A DNA stretch of 50,928 nucleotides from a virus. Each line of letters starts with the position of its first letter. The stretch's first letter is position 1. This document shows, in pieces, positions 9,401 through 21,800 of the stretch. Made by a program: the position numbers and the translations under genes. The DNA is taken from IMG/VR virus record IMGVR_UViG_3300023170_000042, positions 1 through 50,928 of that record; one strand, written 5' to 3'. The notes beneath the pieces were generated by a model. It had not been told where the DNA came from and made no database searches. It saw only the letters and a list, made by a program, of their open reading frames with translations.

Positions 9401-9867
9401 AAATTAAATCTTTGTCCGATGAAGTAATATTTCACAGTGCAAAATATCAAATATTATTTGGAGTAAAGGCAAAGCCTGAGCTGCAAGCAAGGTTTAAAAT
9501 TGTTAAAAACTCAGATCTCTCACTTAATAATAATGATGTAAAGTCAAGAATAATTCAACATATAGAAACTTATTTTGCATTAGACAATTGGGATTTTGGA
9601 GATGTCTTTTATTTTTCAGAATTATCTGCTTATGTAATGAAACAGATGGCTCCTGATATCGTTGCCTTTGTAATTGTTCCAATTGACAATTCAAAAGGCT
9701 TTGGAAGTTTTTATGAAGTTAGGAGTGAAGTTGATGAAATTTTTATAAATGGAGCAACTGTAGATGATATAGAAATTATAGATGCTATAACAGCATCAAG
9801 ATTATCGTCTGTTGATACAATTGTTAGAAGTACTTCACGGAGTAATACCGGTATACAAAGTTCGTAA
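6445..9867 (+). CDS. 6: Baseplate wedge subunit gp6
   Basis: This 1140-residue protein is clearly gp6-like. The N-terminal segment (about 23-100) with FDTLRRVLIAYIRQNNP, then YLALLDLIAFLGQNLAFRID and LNARENFIELAERRESVLRL, is the conserved gp6 start. A Baseplate_J-type motif, FADGVFGNLPKNNF, lies near residue 342. gp6 dimers link wedges into the iris-like ring of the baseplate. The protein is much longer than T4 gp6 (660 residues); the extra length is in the central and C-terminal beta-rich regions, including a very acidic stretch (DADDDGVEDDFD, around 818). It is preceded by a predicted late promoter and an AAAGGAA ribosome-binding site, and followed 11 nt later by the giant gene. Confidence 0.88.
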   Translation: MASTDRQNRLLVAEDWKRIYQTFRNADFKHYDFDTLRRVLIAYIRQNNPEDFNDYIESSEYLALLDLIAFLGQNLAFRIDLNARENFIELAERRESVLRLARMLSYVPKRNVPASGLLKISSVKTTESFVDSNNINLQNQTVLWNDPSNTNWKEQFLKVIGRSLATNESIGKPVKSDILDNIKTDKYQINYISNNVPVYSFRRTVNGIQTTFEVVAADFDSNVIEAVPHNRSAFSFLYRDDGSGASSSNTGFFVMFKQGTFQEADFSISNPIPNQVVSIDAVNINDTDVWLYDLDSDGNLNNLWSKVSSISGNNVIYNSLNKNDRNIYSVFTRIDDRISLIFADGVFGNLPKNNFKLFYRTSKNVSYTINPVDFVGLSLEFPYISINNTLETITLTFTLDSIVDNASTSETNTSIKQNAPASYYLQNRLVNGEDYQIGPLVVSQQIIKAKSVSRFASGISRYFDLIDATGKYSKTNLFGNDGIIFRENFIKRISFTFNSTTDIEGIIYNLIEPILSSTYVKNFYTINFLKIIVDDLEISWSSVTQETNLNTGFLVNQTNINLYLGNSTNSILKLIKSGTALKFVAPVGKHFTPDGKLASGAANYAGSYTYKWVKINSVQGTGTELGDDGTGAIAINDIIPTGAKLNEIKPILAKFLTRDVKQEVLQQIFAYRSFGLRFDQTLNIWQIIVDSDLDALGEFSVGKTGDKTGQQLDSSWLIKFTTDGDVYYVDYRSSRYLFESDKELKFYFDEGDKVYDNTTGIIVKDKIKVLSINTKPTTDVEQGLSNFTTDYTWHIVDSYRDDSGYVNSKKIEVTFFDADDDGVEDDFDIFEQIVQPDYNLADKIIFQEKITTDNGVVEYVFTSSSKFLIFQNKDSLGPLSLYNDGQIFYYIETDNFEIFDRTTFTKKITTEYKAFVGRSGLKFHYEHAADSSVRIDPSVSNLIDTYVLTENYDKIFREWIRGIRDIEPLPPSSDYLARQYGNAIDEIKSLSDEVIFHSAKYQILFGVKAKPELQARFKIVKNSDLSLNNNDVKSRIIQHIETYFALDNWDFGDVFYFSELSAYVMKQMAPDIVAFVIVPIDNSKGFGSFYEVRSEVDEIFINGATVDDIEIIDAITASRLSSVDTIVRSTSRSNTGIQSS

Positions 9868-9878
9868 TAAGGATTAAA

Positions 9879-12800
9879 ATGGCATTTGACAATAATCAGG
9901 TAGAGCCAACTCTACCAGCTGGAGATAAAAATTATAAAAGACAATCTGTAAATCATCTTCCTAAATATTTTAGAACTCCATATAATAAAAAGTTTTTAGA
10001 GTCTACTATTGACCAACTTACTCAACCTGGTAAAGTAGAAAAAATTAATGGATATTATGGTAGGAAGATAACTAAACCTTATGTAGTTGACGACGTTTAT
10101 ATTGGTGATATTAATAAAGAAAGAATAAATTACCAGTTAGAGCCTGCAACTTTTATAAAAGATGATTTTGATAATGTAGAATATTTTGCAGATTATAATG
10201 ATTATTTGCATGCAGTAGAAATATTAGGAGGACAAGTTAGAAATCATAGTAAATTGAACTCTCAAGAATATTATACATGGAATCCTAATTTTGATTGGGA
10301 TAAATTTATTAATTATAGAAATTATTATTGGGTGCCAGATGGACCTCAAGTTGTTTCAGTTTTTGGACAACAAAGAGAAGTTACGAGTACTTATACAGTA
10401 ACGGTTGCAGATGAAGAGGATAATTTTACTTATTTGTTTTCTCCTGATGGGTTAACCAGAAATCCTAATATTACACTATATAAAGGGCAAACTTATAGAT
10501 TTGAGATTAATTCTCCGCAGTATCCTATTGCAATTTGTACAAAAAAAAGTTTCAGTCCTGGAAATTTATTAGTTCCTGATAGTGATTTGGAAAATACTAG
10601 TTTATTATATAATACAGGAATTGTAAAGTTTGATACCGAAGGCAATGAAATAAATGATGATTTCGTTGGTCAAGGTGTCATAGAATTTACTGTGTCTGAT
10701 GTAGCTCCTGATAATTTGTTTTATATTTCTGAGTCTGACATAAATCTTTCAGGTATTTTTATCATTAAAGATATAACCGAAAATACGTTTTTAAATGTTG
10801 ACAAAGACATAATTGGTAAGAAGAGTTATACAACTGCAGAAGGTTGGAAGTTTACAAATGGAATGAAGGTAAAATTTTTAGGTAATATAACGCCGAGTTT
10901 TTATGAAGATAGCAATTTTTATGTCGAAGGAGTAGGTTCAGAAATTGTATTAATAAAAGAAGATGATTTATCTGTAGCAAATAATTTTAATCCTGATATA
11001 CAAATTCCATTTGGAGAATCAAATTTTGACGAATTTCCGTTTAGTGAAGCATATGGATATCCTTTAGAAAAAGATTATATTGTAATAAACAGAGCAAGTA
11101 GAGATGGTAATTTTTGGAGCAAATACAATAGATGGTTTCATAGAGATGTTTTAGAATTATCGTTAAGTCTTACGAATCAGGGTGTTTTACTAGATGAGAA
11201 TAAAAAAGCAACAAAGCCTATAATTGAATTTGATGCTGATTTACAATTGTATAATTTTGGATCAAAAATTATAGGAAGTATTGATCTAATAGATAAGTTT
11301 ACAACTGATGTATTTTCTATTATAGAAGGGTCAACTGGTTATAATGTAGACGGAATTGATATAACAAATGAAATGAAAATTTTGTTTGCCAATGATAGTG
11401 ACAGCTTTGTTAAAAATAAAATTTACAAAGTAATGTTTAGAAAAATTAATAATGTAAACCAAATTTCGTTAGTAGAAGAAAATTCTCCTAATGAAGGCGA
11501 TGTTGTTTTAATAAAAGATGGAAATACATATAAAGGAAAATATTTTTATTATAAAAATGGAGAATGGTATGCAGGACAAGAAAAAACAAGATTAAATCAA
11601 AATCCATTATTTGAATTATATAATTATGAGCAAGAATCGTTTTCTTCTAGTAAATATTCAGCCAGTCAATTTAAAGGCACTAAGATTTTTTCTTATGTTG
11701 AAGGTCAAGGAAACAATGATGTAGAATTAGGATTTCCTTTATCTTACAGGACAATAGAAAATAATGGAGACATATTATTTAGGTTTGATCTACTAAATGA
11801 TAGTTTTCTTTATTCTGATAATAACCAGCTTGTTGAAGTTAAGACATCATCAGGATTTTTAAAGAAAAATTTAAAAAATGGAGAATCTATTTTTGTTAAC
11901 GGATGGGTTAAAGCGAATGCAGATTCAATGCAGAAAGTCCTTTGGCAAACTTTAATAGAAAAATCTACTGATAAAATTTTATATGATGCTTATGATTTTA
12001 ATACAAAATTGTCAGATTTATGGTTAAAAATTTATAAAAATAATGTATTACTACATGATGGCGTAGATTTTAAAATTGAAGTATCTCCTGCAAATAAATT
12101 TTTTATACATTTTACGACTTCATTAAACGTAAATGATAAGATATTTGTGAAATCTAAAGGTAATGGCAACATCACTAATAATGCCCATTATGAATTGCCT
12201 ATTAATTTAGAAAACAATCCTTTAAATGAAGATTTAAACTCTTTAACATATGGTGAAATATTAGATCATGGTTATACTATAATAGAAGAAATAGATAATC
12301 ATATTGGTGAGTTTCCTGGTAGGAGTAACTTACGAGATATAAAGGAAATATCAAAATTTGGATCTAAATTTGTAAAACATTCGTCTTTATTTAATTTGGC
12401 ATCTTATCATCTTTTAGATAAAAACTCAAATATAATTCATGCTATAAATTTTGCAAGTAAAGAGTATAGTAAATTTATTAGATTGTTTCACGAGCATGCT
12501 TACGATTCTAATTTTAGCGGACCAATTAAGCGTCATGTTGATACAGTAATTGCAGAAATTAATAAAAATAAAAGTTTTGTTGACCCATTTTACGATTCTG
12601 ATATGATTCCAATTAATGGAAAATTAGTTAGTAGCACTGTAATAATAGATGTTGATCAAATATATTTTCCATTGTCCGAAGAATTTAATTTAGAAACTTT
12701 AAGTTATAAATCTTTTCAAGTTTACAAAAATGAAGAATTACTTATATATGGAAAAGATTATAATTTTATTGAAAATTTTGTAAATGTATATGTAACTAAG

Positions 12801-15800
12801 AATGTTAATGATGTAATAGAAGTATATTTCTATTCTTCTACATTAAGTAATTTCGTAGCACCTACACCGACAAAGTTAGGATTATATCCTAAATTTGAAC
12901 CAAAAATAATTACAGAAATTAAACCAACAGATGAAATAGAATATACAGAACCATTTCAATGTTATGGATCTGTTAACGGTGTGTTAGGTTGGTATTACCC
13001 ATTGTTTTTTAATGTTGAAGATGCGATAGATTTTGATGTTATAAATGGAGGAACAGGAAATCCTACATTAATAAAATTTGATGGAATGACTACTACATTA
13101 TATTGTGCAGAATCTTATAATTTTTTAGGTGTTAATGTACAATCTCTTGTATATGAAGATGTGGACTTTATAAAATCGTATGTCCAAGGACATGACGGAA
13201 GTAGGACACTTGTTTTTAAAGATTATAGAGATTTATTACTTTTAGAATTAGAAAAAAGAATTTTTAACAATATTAAGATAGATTATAATCCAAAATTATT
13301 TGATATAAATGATTTTATTTCTGGCTGTTTTAGGGAAACAAATGTAGCAAAATCAGATTTAGACAAAGTCATGTCTGTAGATTTTTATCAATGGGTTGCA
13401 TACTCTGAAGTTCAATATACAATTAATACTTATTACGAAAACAACAATTCATTTACAAATAATTATTCTCGTGCTTTATATAACAATAAAAAACTGCCTG
13501 GCTGGTGGAGGGGTATTTATAAATTTGTGTATGACACAGATAGACCAGACACGCATCCTTGGGAAATGTTAGGATTTTCAATTAAACCAGACTGGTGGGA
13601 AAATGAATATGGATCATCTCCTTACACTAATACTAACAATAAATTATGGCAAGATTTAGAAGATGGTTATATAAGATTTGACAACAAGAAAAATAAAAAA
13701 TATGCTAGACCAGGTTTAACTAAAATTATTCCAGTAGATAACAATGGAAAATTACTAAGCCCATTCCAAAATGGAATTGTACAATATTACAATGATAGTT
13801 ATAAACAATCTGATTTTAGTTTTGGAGATTACAGTCCTATTGAAAATGTTTGGCGTAAAAGTAATTTGTATCCTTTTAGTTTATTAAAAGCAATGGTTTT
13901 AAATAATCCTTTTAAAGTTTTTTCAACAGCATTTGATAGATCAAGACAAAAAAGAAACTTTGCAGATCAAATTATTTACAGTAAAGATGTTAATCATTTT
14001 ACATTTTCATCAATAGTGTTACCGTCAGTTGATACTGAAGTCAAAGCAAGTGGTCTTGTTAACTATATAAATGATTATCTTTTAAGCCAGTCAGTTGCTA
14101 CCAAAGAAAAATATTTAGAAAAAATTTCTAAAATAGAAAATCAATTATCACTTAGAATTGGCGGATTTACACAACAAGAAAAATTTAAATTATTATTAGA
14201 TTCACGAACTCCTTTAAATGAAGGTAATGTTTTTGTCCCTAATGAAAATTATAAGTTGTTTTTAAATAAATCACATACTGTGTCAGAGATTGTATATAGT
14301 GGAGTTTTAATTACAAAAAAAACAAATGGTTATCAGATAAAAGGTTATGATAAAAATTCTCCAGTTTTTAATTATTATCCAGTGATTGCTAGGCAAAAAG
14401 ATCCAACGTTAAACATTGGAGGAGTAAGTGAATCATATGCTAACTGGAACGAGGAAAAAACAGTTATCCAAGGCTCTGTTGTAAGATATAATAGTAAATT
14501 TTATAGGGCCAATAGCACACAGAATGCTGGTATAGATTTTGATTATAATTCTTATACATTGTTAGAAAATTTACCAACCACAGGCGGTAACAACTTTTTT
14601 TTAAGAGAAAATTTTTCTAATCAACTTAGCGTATTACATTATGATACAATATTACCTAGTATTCAAGATGTTGTTGACTTTTTATTTGGTTATGGATTAT
14701 ATATTGAAACTTTAGGGTTTTCGTTTCCTGATTATGACGAAACAAAAAATGATATAAACAATTGGTTAGGGTCGATTAAAGAATTTGTTTTTTGGACCAC
14801 ACAAGCATGGCCTTATAATACTTTAATTACTTTGAGCCCGGCTGCTAATATGATACATTTTAAAAATAGCAGGTACATTGTAGATAAATTAGATAATGTC
14901 TTTTATGAATATGCAGTCTTAAATGCTTCTGGTAATCCAATTGATATTACTGATTTACAAATAGTAAATGAAGTAGATAATACTTTTTCTGTAGAATCTA
15001 TAGGAACAGATGGAATTTATTATGTAAGACTTCCCTTAGTGCAATTTGAACACTGTTTATATATTGACAATTTTACAGTATTTAATGATGTAATATATAA
15101 TAAAGTGGCAGGATATAGACAAGATAGAATTAAAGTCTTAGGCTATAGAACCTCTAATTGGACAGGGTCTTTGCACATTCCAGGCTTCATATACGATGAT
15201 GTAAAAATTTATTCATGGCAAGAATGGAAAGATTATCGTATTGGCGATGTTGTATTATATAAGAATTTTTATTATGCAGCTGATAAGAAAATTTATGGAT
15301 CTAAAGATTTTAATTTTTCTGATTGGAAAAAATTAGCGGAAAAGCCTACTAGTCAACTTTTAGAAAATATAGATTATAAAATAAATCAATTTACAGATTT
15401 TTATGATCTTGATAGTGATAATTTTGATGTAAGTCAACAAAGGCTTGCTCAACACTTAACAGGTTATCAAAAAAGAACTTATTTAGAAAATATTATTAAT
15501 GATGATATAAGCCAATACAAATTTTATCAAGGGTTTATTAAAGAAAAAGGAACAAGAAACTCATTAAATAAATTATTTGATGTTTTAGCAAGTAATGATA
15601 AGGATAGTATAGAATTTTATGAAGAATGGGCGATTAGAGAAGGTGTTTATGGAGCTGTGTCAAGTTTTGAAGAATTAGAAGTTGTTTTAGATGAAAACCA
15701 ATTTAGATTAACTAACCAGCCTGTATTATTATCTACAGAAAAAAATACCGGAATTGATTGGATTTATAGAATTAAATCTTATGAAGTTTTTGTAAAGCCA

Positions 15801-18800
15801 ACAAATTATAATGAGCATCCTTTTCCTACAAAATTTATTGCCAAACCTTATGTGAAAGAAGCAGGATATGTTAATATAGATGACATTAATTATGTTTTAG
15901 GAAGCAAAGAAGAAATTTTGCAATTGAATTATGAAACAGTAAATGCAAATGATTATATTTGGATAGGTAATGTGGGGTCTTCATGGGCTGTTTTCAAATA
16001 TGTTAGATATAATCATAATATTTTTAATATTACTATTCCTGAAGCATCTCAAGGAGTGGTCGAAATTCATGTTAATCCCAATACTGTTAATAACATAGAT
16101 CCTAATACAGAGTCTAATTGGAAAATTACAGTTGGTGATATTATAGGATTATCGGATATCCATTACACATTTGATAATCCAGACGAAGATTCAACTGTAT
16201 CTGCTTACTATCAAAAAATGGATGTTTCGGGGTTTTATGAAGTTGTAGATGTATTAAATAACAGTATTATAATTGCTATGCCGACTGCAAAAATAGTAGA
16301 TATAACAGTTCCGTTTGAAACAGGTTTAAAAATTAACGTATATTTAAGTGTATTTTTTAATGTAAGATGTAAGAATATAAGTGATTTAAATGGAAAAGCA
16401 GAAAATATAGTTGATATCAATGATTTATTATGGTTAGATGACGATAGTACAGGCAGATGGAAAGTTTTAGAAAATAAAAATAAATTCATTTCGTCGTATG
16501 ATGCAAAAAATCCTGTATTATTAGATACTGAGAGTTTTGGTACAGCATTATCTGTTAACAATAGAAATACTCTATTAGCTGTAGGTAGTTATAAAGATAA
16601 TGTAAATGGTAAAGTATATGTATACAATAGAGAATCTACAAAGAAAAATTGGCAACTATCACAAGTTATAGAACCTCCAGAAAACATTGCAGCTGATTAT
16701 CAGTCTTTTGGATATAGTGTTAATTTTACTGCAGATGGCCAGTATCTTTTAGTTGGTGCTCCTAATAGTTCTAATGTAAAAACAAATTATTATGGAGACT
16801 ATAACGCAGACTCTAATTACGAATTGGGTTCGGTTGTAAAATATAACAACGATTATTGGCAAGCAGTAGAAGAAGTTAGAGGTAGTCGAGCTAATATATT
16901 ATATAATAATTATGTAAATTATAATAAAATTATTTCAGAGACAAATTTAGATAAAGATTCAAGTGTTGAAGCGCATTTTTTATTAACAGGTAATTATCCT
17001 TTTACGAATATACAAAATGTTGAACATTTTATTATAAGAGTTCCTACAGATATGTATGAGGGTGTAGGTATAGGAGACTTACTTTATTTAGATTGGCACG
17101 AAGAGTCATATGCAAACCAAACGCAGATTATTTTAACAGATAGACAACCTTTTAATGGTAAAGTTTCTTATATTACAAATGATTACTTAGAAAGTATAGG
17201 ACATCCTGTATTATATAAAGCAGAATATATTTTGCTAGTTAATGCAGTAACAGTTATTCCTGAAATTGGAGATTTAGTTACATCTCAAAATGTAGAAGCA
17301 GTTGTTAGTTATGTATATGAAAAACCAATTTTTATTAATGGTATATTAGAAGGTACAGGTGCAATAACAATATATGTAACAAACACGAATGGGTCTTTTA
17401 AAGCACAAGACAGTTTGTTTATTAATGAAACGGCATTTGTTGGACAATATGAATTAGTTTTACCTACTGAGACCAATGAGGAAGTTGCGGCTGTTTTTAG
17501 TGGTTATCTCGCTCTAGGAACTGCACAATCATATAATGTAGGTAACATAACAAAAGATACTGGTAGAGGTTTAGCTGTAAAAAATGTAAATGCTGCTACT
17601 GATACTTTTAAAGAAAGACCATCATTTACAAGTTTAGACTATATTGTACCTGACACTATAGTAACTGCAGAAAATTTAGGTCAAAATGCAGAAGCAAGTT
17701 ATTTACGTAGATTATCTTATACTGGATCTCCTGGACCAGGCAGTGTATCTGGAGATTTTTTATCCAGATATTTTGTTGTAAGAGGAACAAAAACATTTAC
17801 AGATAAAATTTTTGCAGGTTCTAAAGTTGGACTGTATGTAAATGATTTGCAAAAAACTGTGAGAATACTTGAATTAGCAAGGCCTATAAGTTTCATTCAA
17901 GCAGGCGAAAAAATTTACCAAAGTTTATCAGGCGCTTCGGCAGTAGTATTTTCAACATTTAATGGATTTGAAAATGAGTTAGTAAATGCATCGGGAACAT
18001 TGCCTCTTGCAGATTTATTACCTACGACAACTACAACAATAGAAGTCCAGTTTGTAGAAGGAGAGTTTGATCCTAATGAGTTGTTGTTTGCAACAGATAC
18101 AGGAGAATTAGGAGTTAGACCTGTAAAACAACCGGATGATAATGAGCTACTAGATTTAGAAAGTGTGCTAGGGTTGTCATATAATAAAATAAATAAGGAT
18201 CAAATTGTACATGATTTATGGGATGGATACATTGTATATCAAAGTACAACAACAATTCAAGACAATTATCTAGAACCAGTTGCAGCAGGATCTATATCAG
18301 GAGATGCTGCTGAAGCAGCAGGTTATCCAAGAGAGGCAGTAGAAACCGGTCAAATTGTAAGAGATCCGCAAGCAGGAGGATATGCAGAAGTTGTATTTTA
18401 TGAGCGTAATGCTAATATTGTCACATTATTTGTAAAAAATCTTAATGGATCGTGGCGATTAGGTAGGAATTATCAAAACAATGGACAAATTGCTATGGAT
18501 CCATATCCTTTAGCAGAAGATGTAGGGTATGATGCTTATGGTAGGACAGGGATATATAATAATACCGGTAATGATAATAACTGGATTGTAATTGGAGATA
18601 TATTATTTACAAGCTTAGGTAAACCAGATAAAGATATTGGAAAGCTTGTTGTTTTTGACTATGGGTATGATATACTTGTTCCTAAAAATCAAGATAGTGC
18701 TAATGAAATAAGGAATTATGAATACATAATGCATTTTTCAGATAACATATCAGGAATTCAAAGAGAAACATTACCTCCTAGTAGACAAAACTTTTTATGG

Positions 18801-21800
18801 GCAAATAAGTTTTCTATTCAAGCTTCAAATGCCGGTACTGCATCTGGATTTGTTAATGAAGGAATAGTGTACATTTATGAAAAAATAGGTAAAAATTATA
18901 CACTCATCAAATCTTTATTATCTCCAGATCGAAAAGATAATCAATATTTTGGATCAAAAATTCAAACATCATTAAATTTTGAATCTTTATATAAAGCTGT
19001 TATTAGTGCAAAGAATAATACCACTTACGCTGATCCGGGAAAATTATTTTTCTTAAAAAATGGGGTAGAAAGTAATATTACATATAACTGGGATTATAGT
19101 AGATACAAGCAATATAGAGGAGCGTTTTCTGTTGATGCTGAATATTTAACAAATGATGTTGTATATTATGAATATAATAATTATACTTTTTATAAAGCTA
19201 CAACAACATTAGATCCTGGAGATTTTAATGATTTATATTGGATTCCAATCGATTCATTAATAGATTATTTAGGAGAATTACCTAATGATCAAGGATTGAT
19301 TTATAAAGAAAATAACGAGTTATTAAATTTAATACCAACTGATAATTTATACGATTTTGCAAGCGAGTTTGTTTTAAGTGATGCTGGAGAAGTTATTGCT
19401 GTTTTAGTTTCATATGATGACATTGATAATGTTGTAGCCGTCTACAGGAATAGAGGAGGGTATTATGAATGGAGTCAGAATTTATCAGCACCAAAAAATA
19501 GTGTATCATTTGGACATAGTATTGATATTAATACAGATGGGTCAATTATTGTAGTTTCTGATCCATTTTATGATAATAATGATAAAGTTGATGTAGGAAT
19601 TGTTTATGTGTATATTCAAAGTAATGGATTATTTACGTTACAGCAAATATTACAAAATCCTAATCAAGTAACATCAGCTCAATTTGGATTTAAAATTAGT
19701 TTAGATCAGAATTATCTAGTTTGTAATGCTAGAAGCGCAAGTAACAAAAAAATAACGACTTTTGATTCAAATAAAACTTTATTTGATAATGGATTTACAG
19801 AATTTGCTTATGAGAATGCCTATAGTGGTAGCGTTTATGTATATCAACTATTTAATAATTCTTTTATTTACGCTCAAGATCTTACTACTAGCTATAATAA
19901 TAATTACTATTTTGGAAGAAATTTACTAACAGTAGGAAACCATATATATGTAGGATTACCTAGAGTTAAATCTAGTACAGGTTATACTGGAATTGTAGTT
20001 AATTATAAAGTTGATGACAATATTTATATTGAAAAAAGAAAATCTATAGATGTTGTTGATGTTTCTAAGATAAAAAAAGTTTTCTTGTATAATAAAAAGA
20101 CAAAAAAGTTATTAACATATTTAGACTATATAGATCCGTTACAAGGAAAAATTGCAGGAACAGCGGAGCAAAATTTATCATATAAATTATTTTATGATCC
20201 TGCAGTATATTCGCATAAAAATGGTGTTCTTGAAAATGAATCAAATTATTGGACAGAAGAAAATGTTGGAAAATTATGGTGGGATTTGAGAGACACAAAA
20301 TTTTATAATCCGTATCTAAATGATTTAGTATATGCTGCAAATTATTGGAATAAAATTTTCTCAACAAATTTTGTAAAAGTTTATGAATGGGTAAAATCAA
20401 GATTCAAACCTTCAGAATGGGACGAGTTGACCGGAACGAATGAAGGTTTGACATTAAACATTACAGGAACAACATTATACGGAGATAATTATTATAGTGA
20501 ACGTAGACAATACAGTCAATCGTATCAAACATATACTACTTATTATTATTATTGGGTAAAGGATAAGCAGGATATTCCTTTTGTTGACGGTAGAACATTA
20601 TCGGCATTAGATACGTCATTATTAATTCAAGATCCACAGTCGCAAATGTATCGATTTGTAGGTTTTTTACAAGATAATTCATTTGTTGTATATAATTGTA
20701 AAGAACTATTAGAAGATAAAAATGTAATATTAAGTATACAATACTGGAATGTAGATAATGTAACTCAAAATAGTCATTATCAATATAAATTAATAGCTGA
20801 CGGTTTGGCAAATAGTATGCCAAATCATGAAATAGTAAATAAATGGATAGACAGTTTAGTTGGAGCAGATAAAAAAGGTAGGTCAGTTCCAGATCTTACC
20901 TTAGACGAAAAAAATAGATATGGAACGCTTAATCATCCAAGACAAGGATGGTTTGTAAATAGACAAGAAGCATTAAAGCAATTAATTGAACGAGTAAATG
21001 ATGTAATTGCAGATAAGTATATCACTTTCGGTAAAGACATAAGTGATTTGACTGCATACGAGCAGCCGCCCTTATTAAGTGAAAATTTATATGATACTAC
21101 AGTTGACACATTATTAGATTTGGATTATTTAGGATTGTCTAAAATTACACAAGCAGTCTTAAAGCCTATTGTTGTCGATGGTAAAATAATTACCATAATT
21201 ATAGAAAATCCAGGTAGAGGTTATGTAACAACTCCTACATATATATTATCTGGGCAGGGTTCTGGAGCAGAAATAGAAATAGGTATAAATGAATTAGGAT
21301 CTATAGTATCAGCTAATGTAATTTATGCAGGAAAAGATTATACAGATAATCTAAGATTATTTGTTAGACCGTATACTGTATTGGTAAATTCTGATAATAC
21401 AATAAATGGAAAATGGTCTTTGTATGAAAGAACATCTAATTTTAGTTGGTTAAGAATAAGAAGTCAGTCTTATAATACAAATTTATATTGGGAATATAAA
21501 GATTATTATTTGCCAGGTTATTCTAATTTAGTCTCAGTAAATCATCAAGTAGATTATTCTTATCAATTAGATTTTTTAAACATTAATATTGGAGATATAG
21601 TAAAGATTAATTATATCGGAGATACAGGATGGTTATTATTACTTAAGATTGATAACCAATCTAATGTTGATTATACTATAAATTATAAAGTAATTGGTAA
21701 GCAAAATGGAACTTTAAAATTTTTACCGTCGTTGTATGATTACAGTTCATCTACTATAAGTTTTGATACTACAAGTTTTGATGCAGATTTTTATGATAAT

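Noticed and set aside
18188-18195. AATAAATA motif inside the giant gene
   Set aside because: No start codon 14-20 nt downstream and no gene boundary; expected by chance in DNA this AT-rich.
20065-20823. Two minus-strand open frames of about 100 codons inside the giant gene
   Set aside because: Compositionally low-complexity shadows (rich in L, I, Y, H, N) of a well-supported coding strand, with no start signals.
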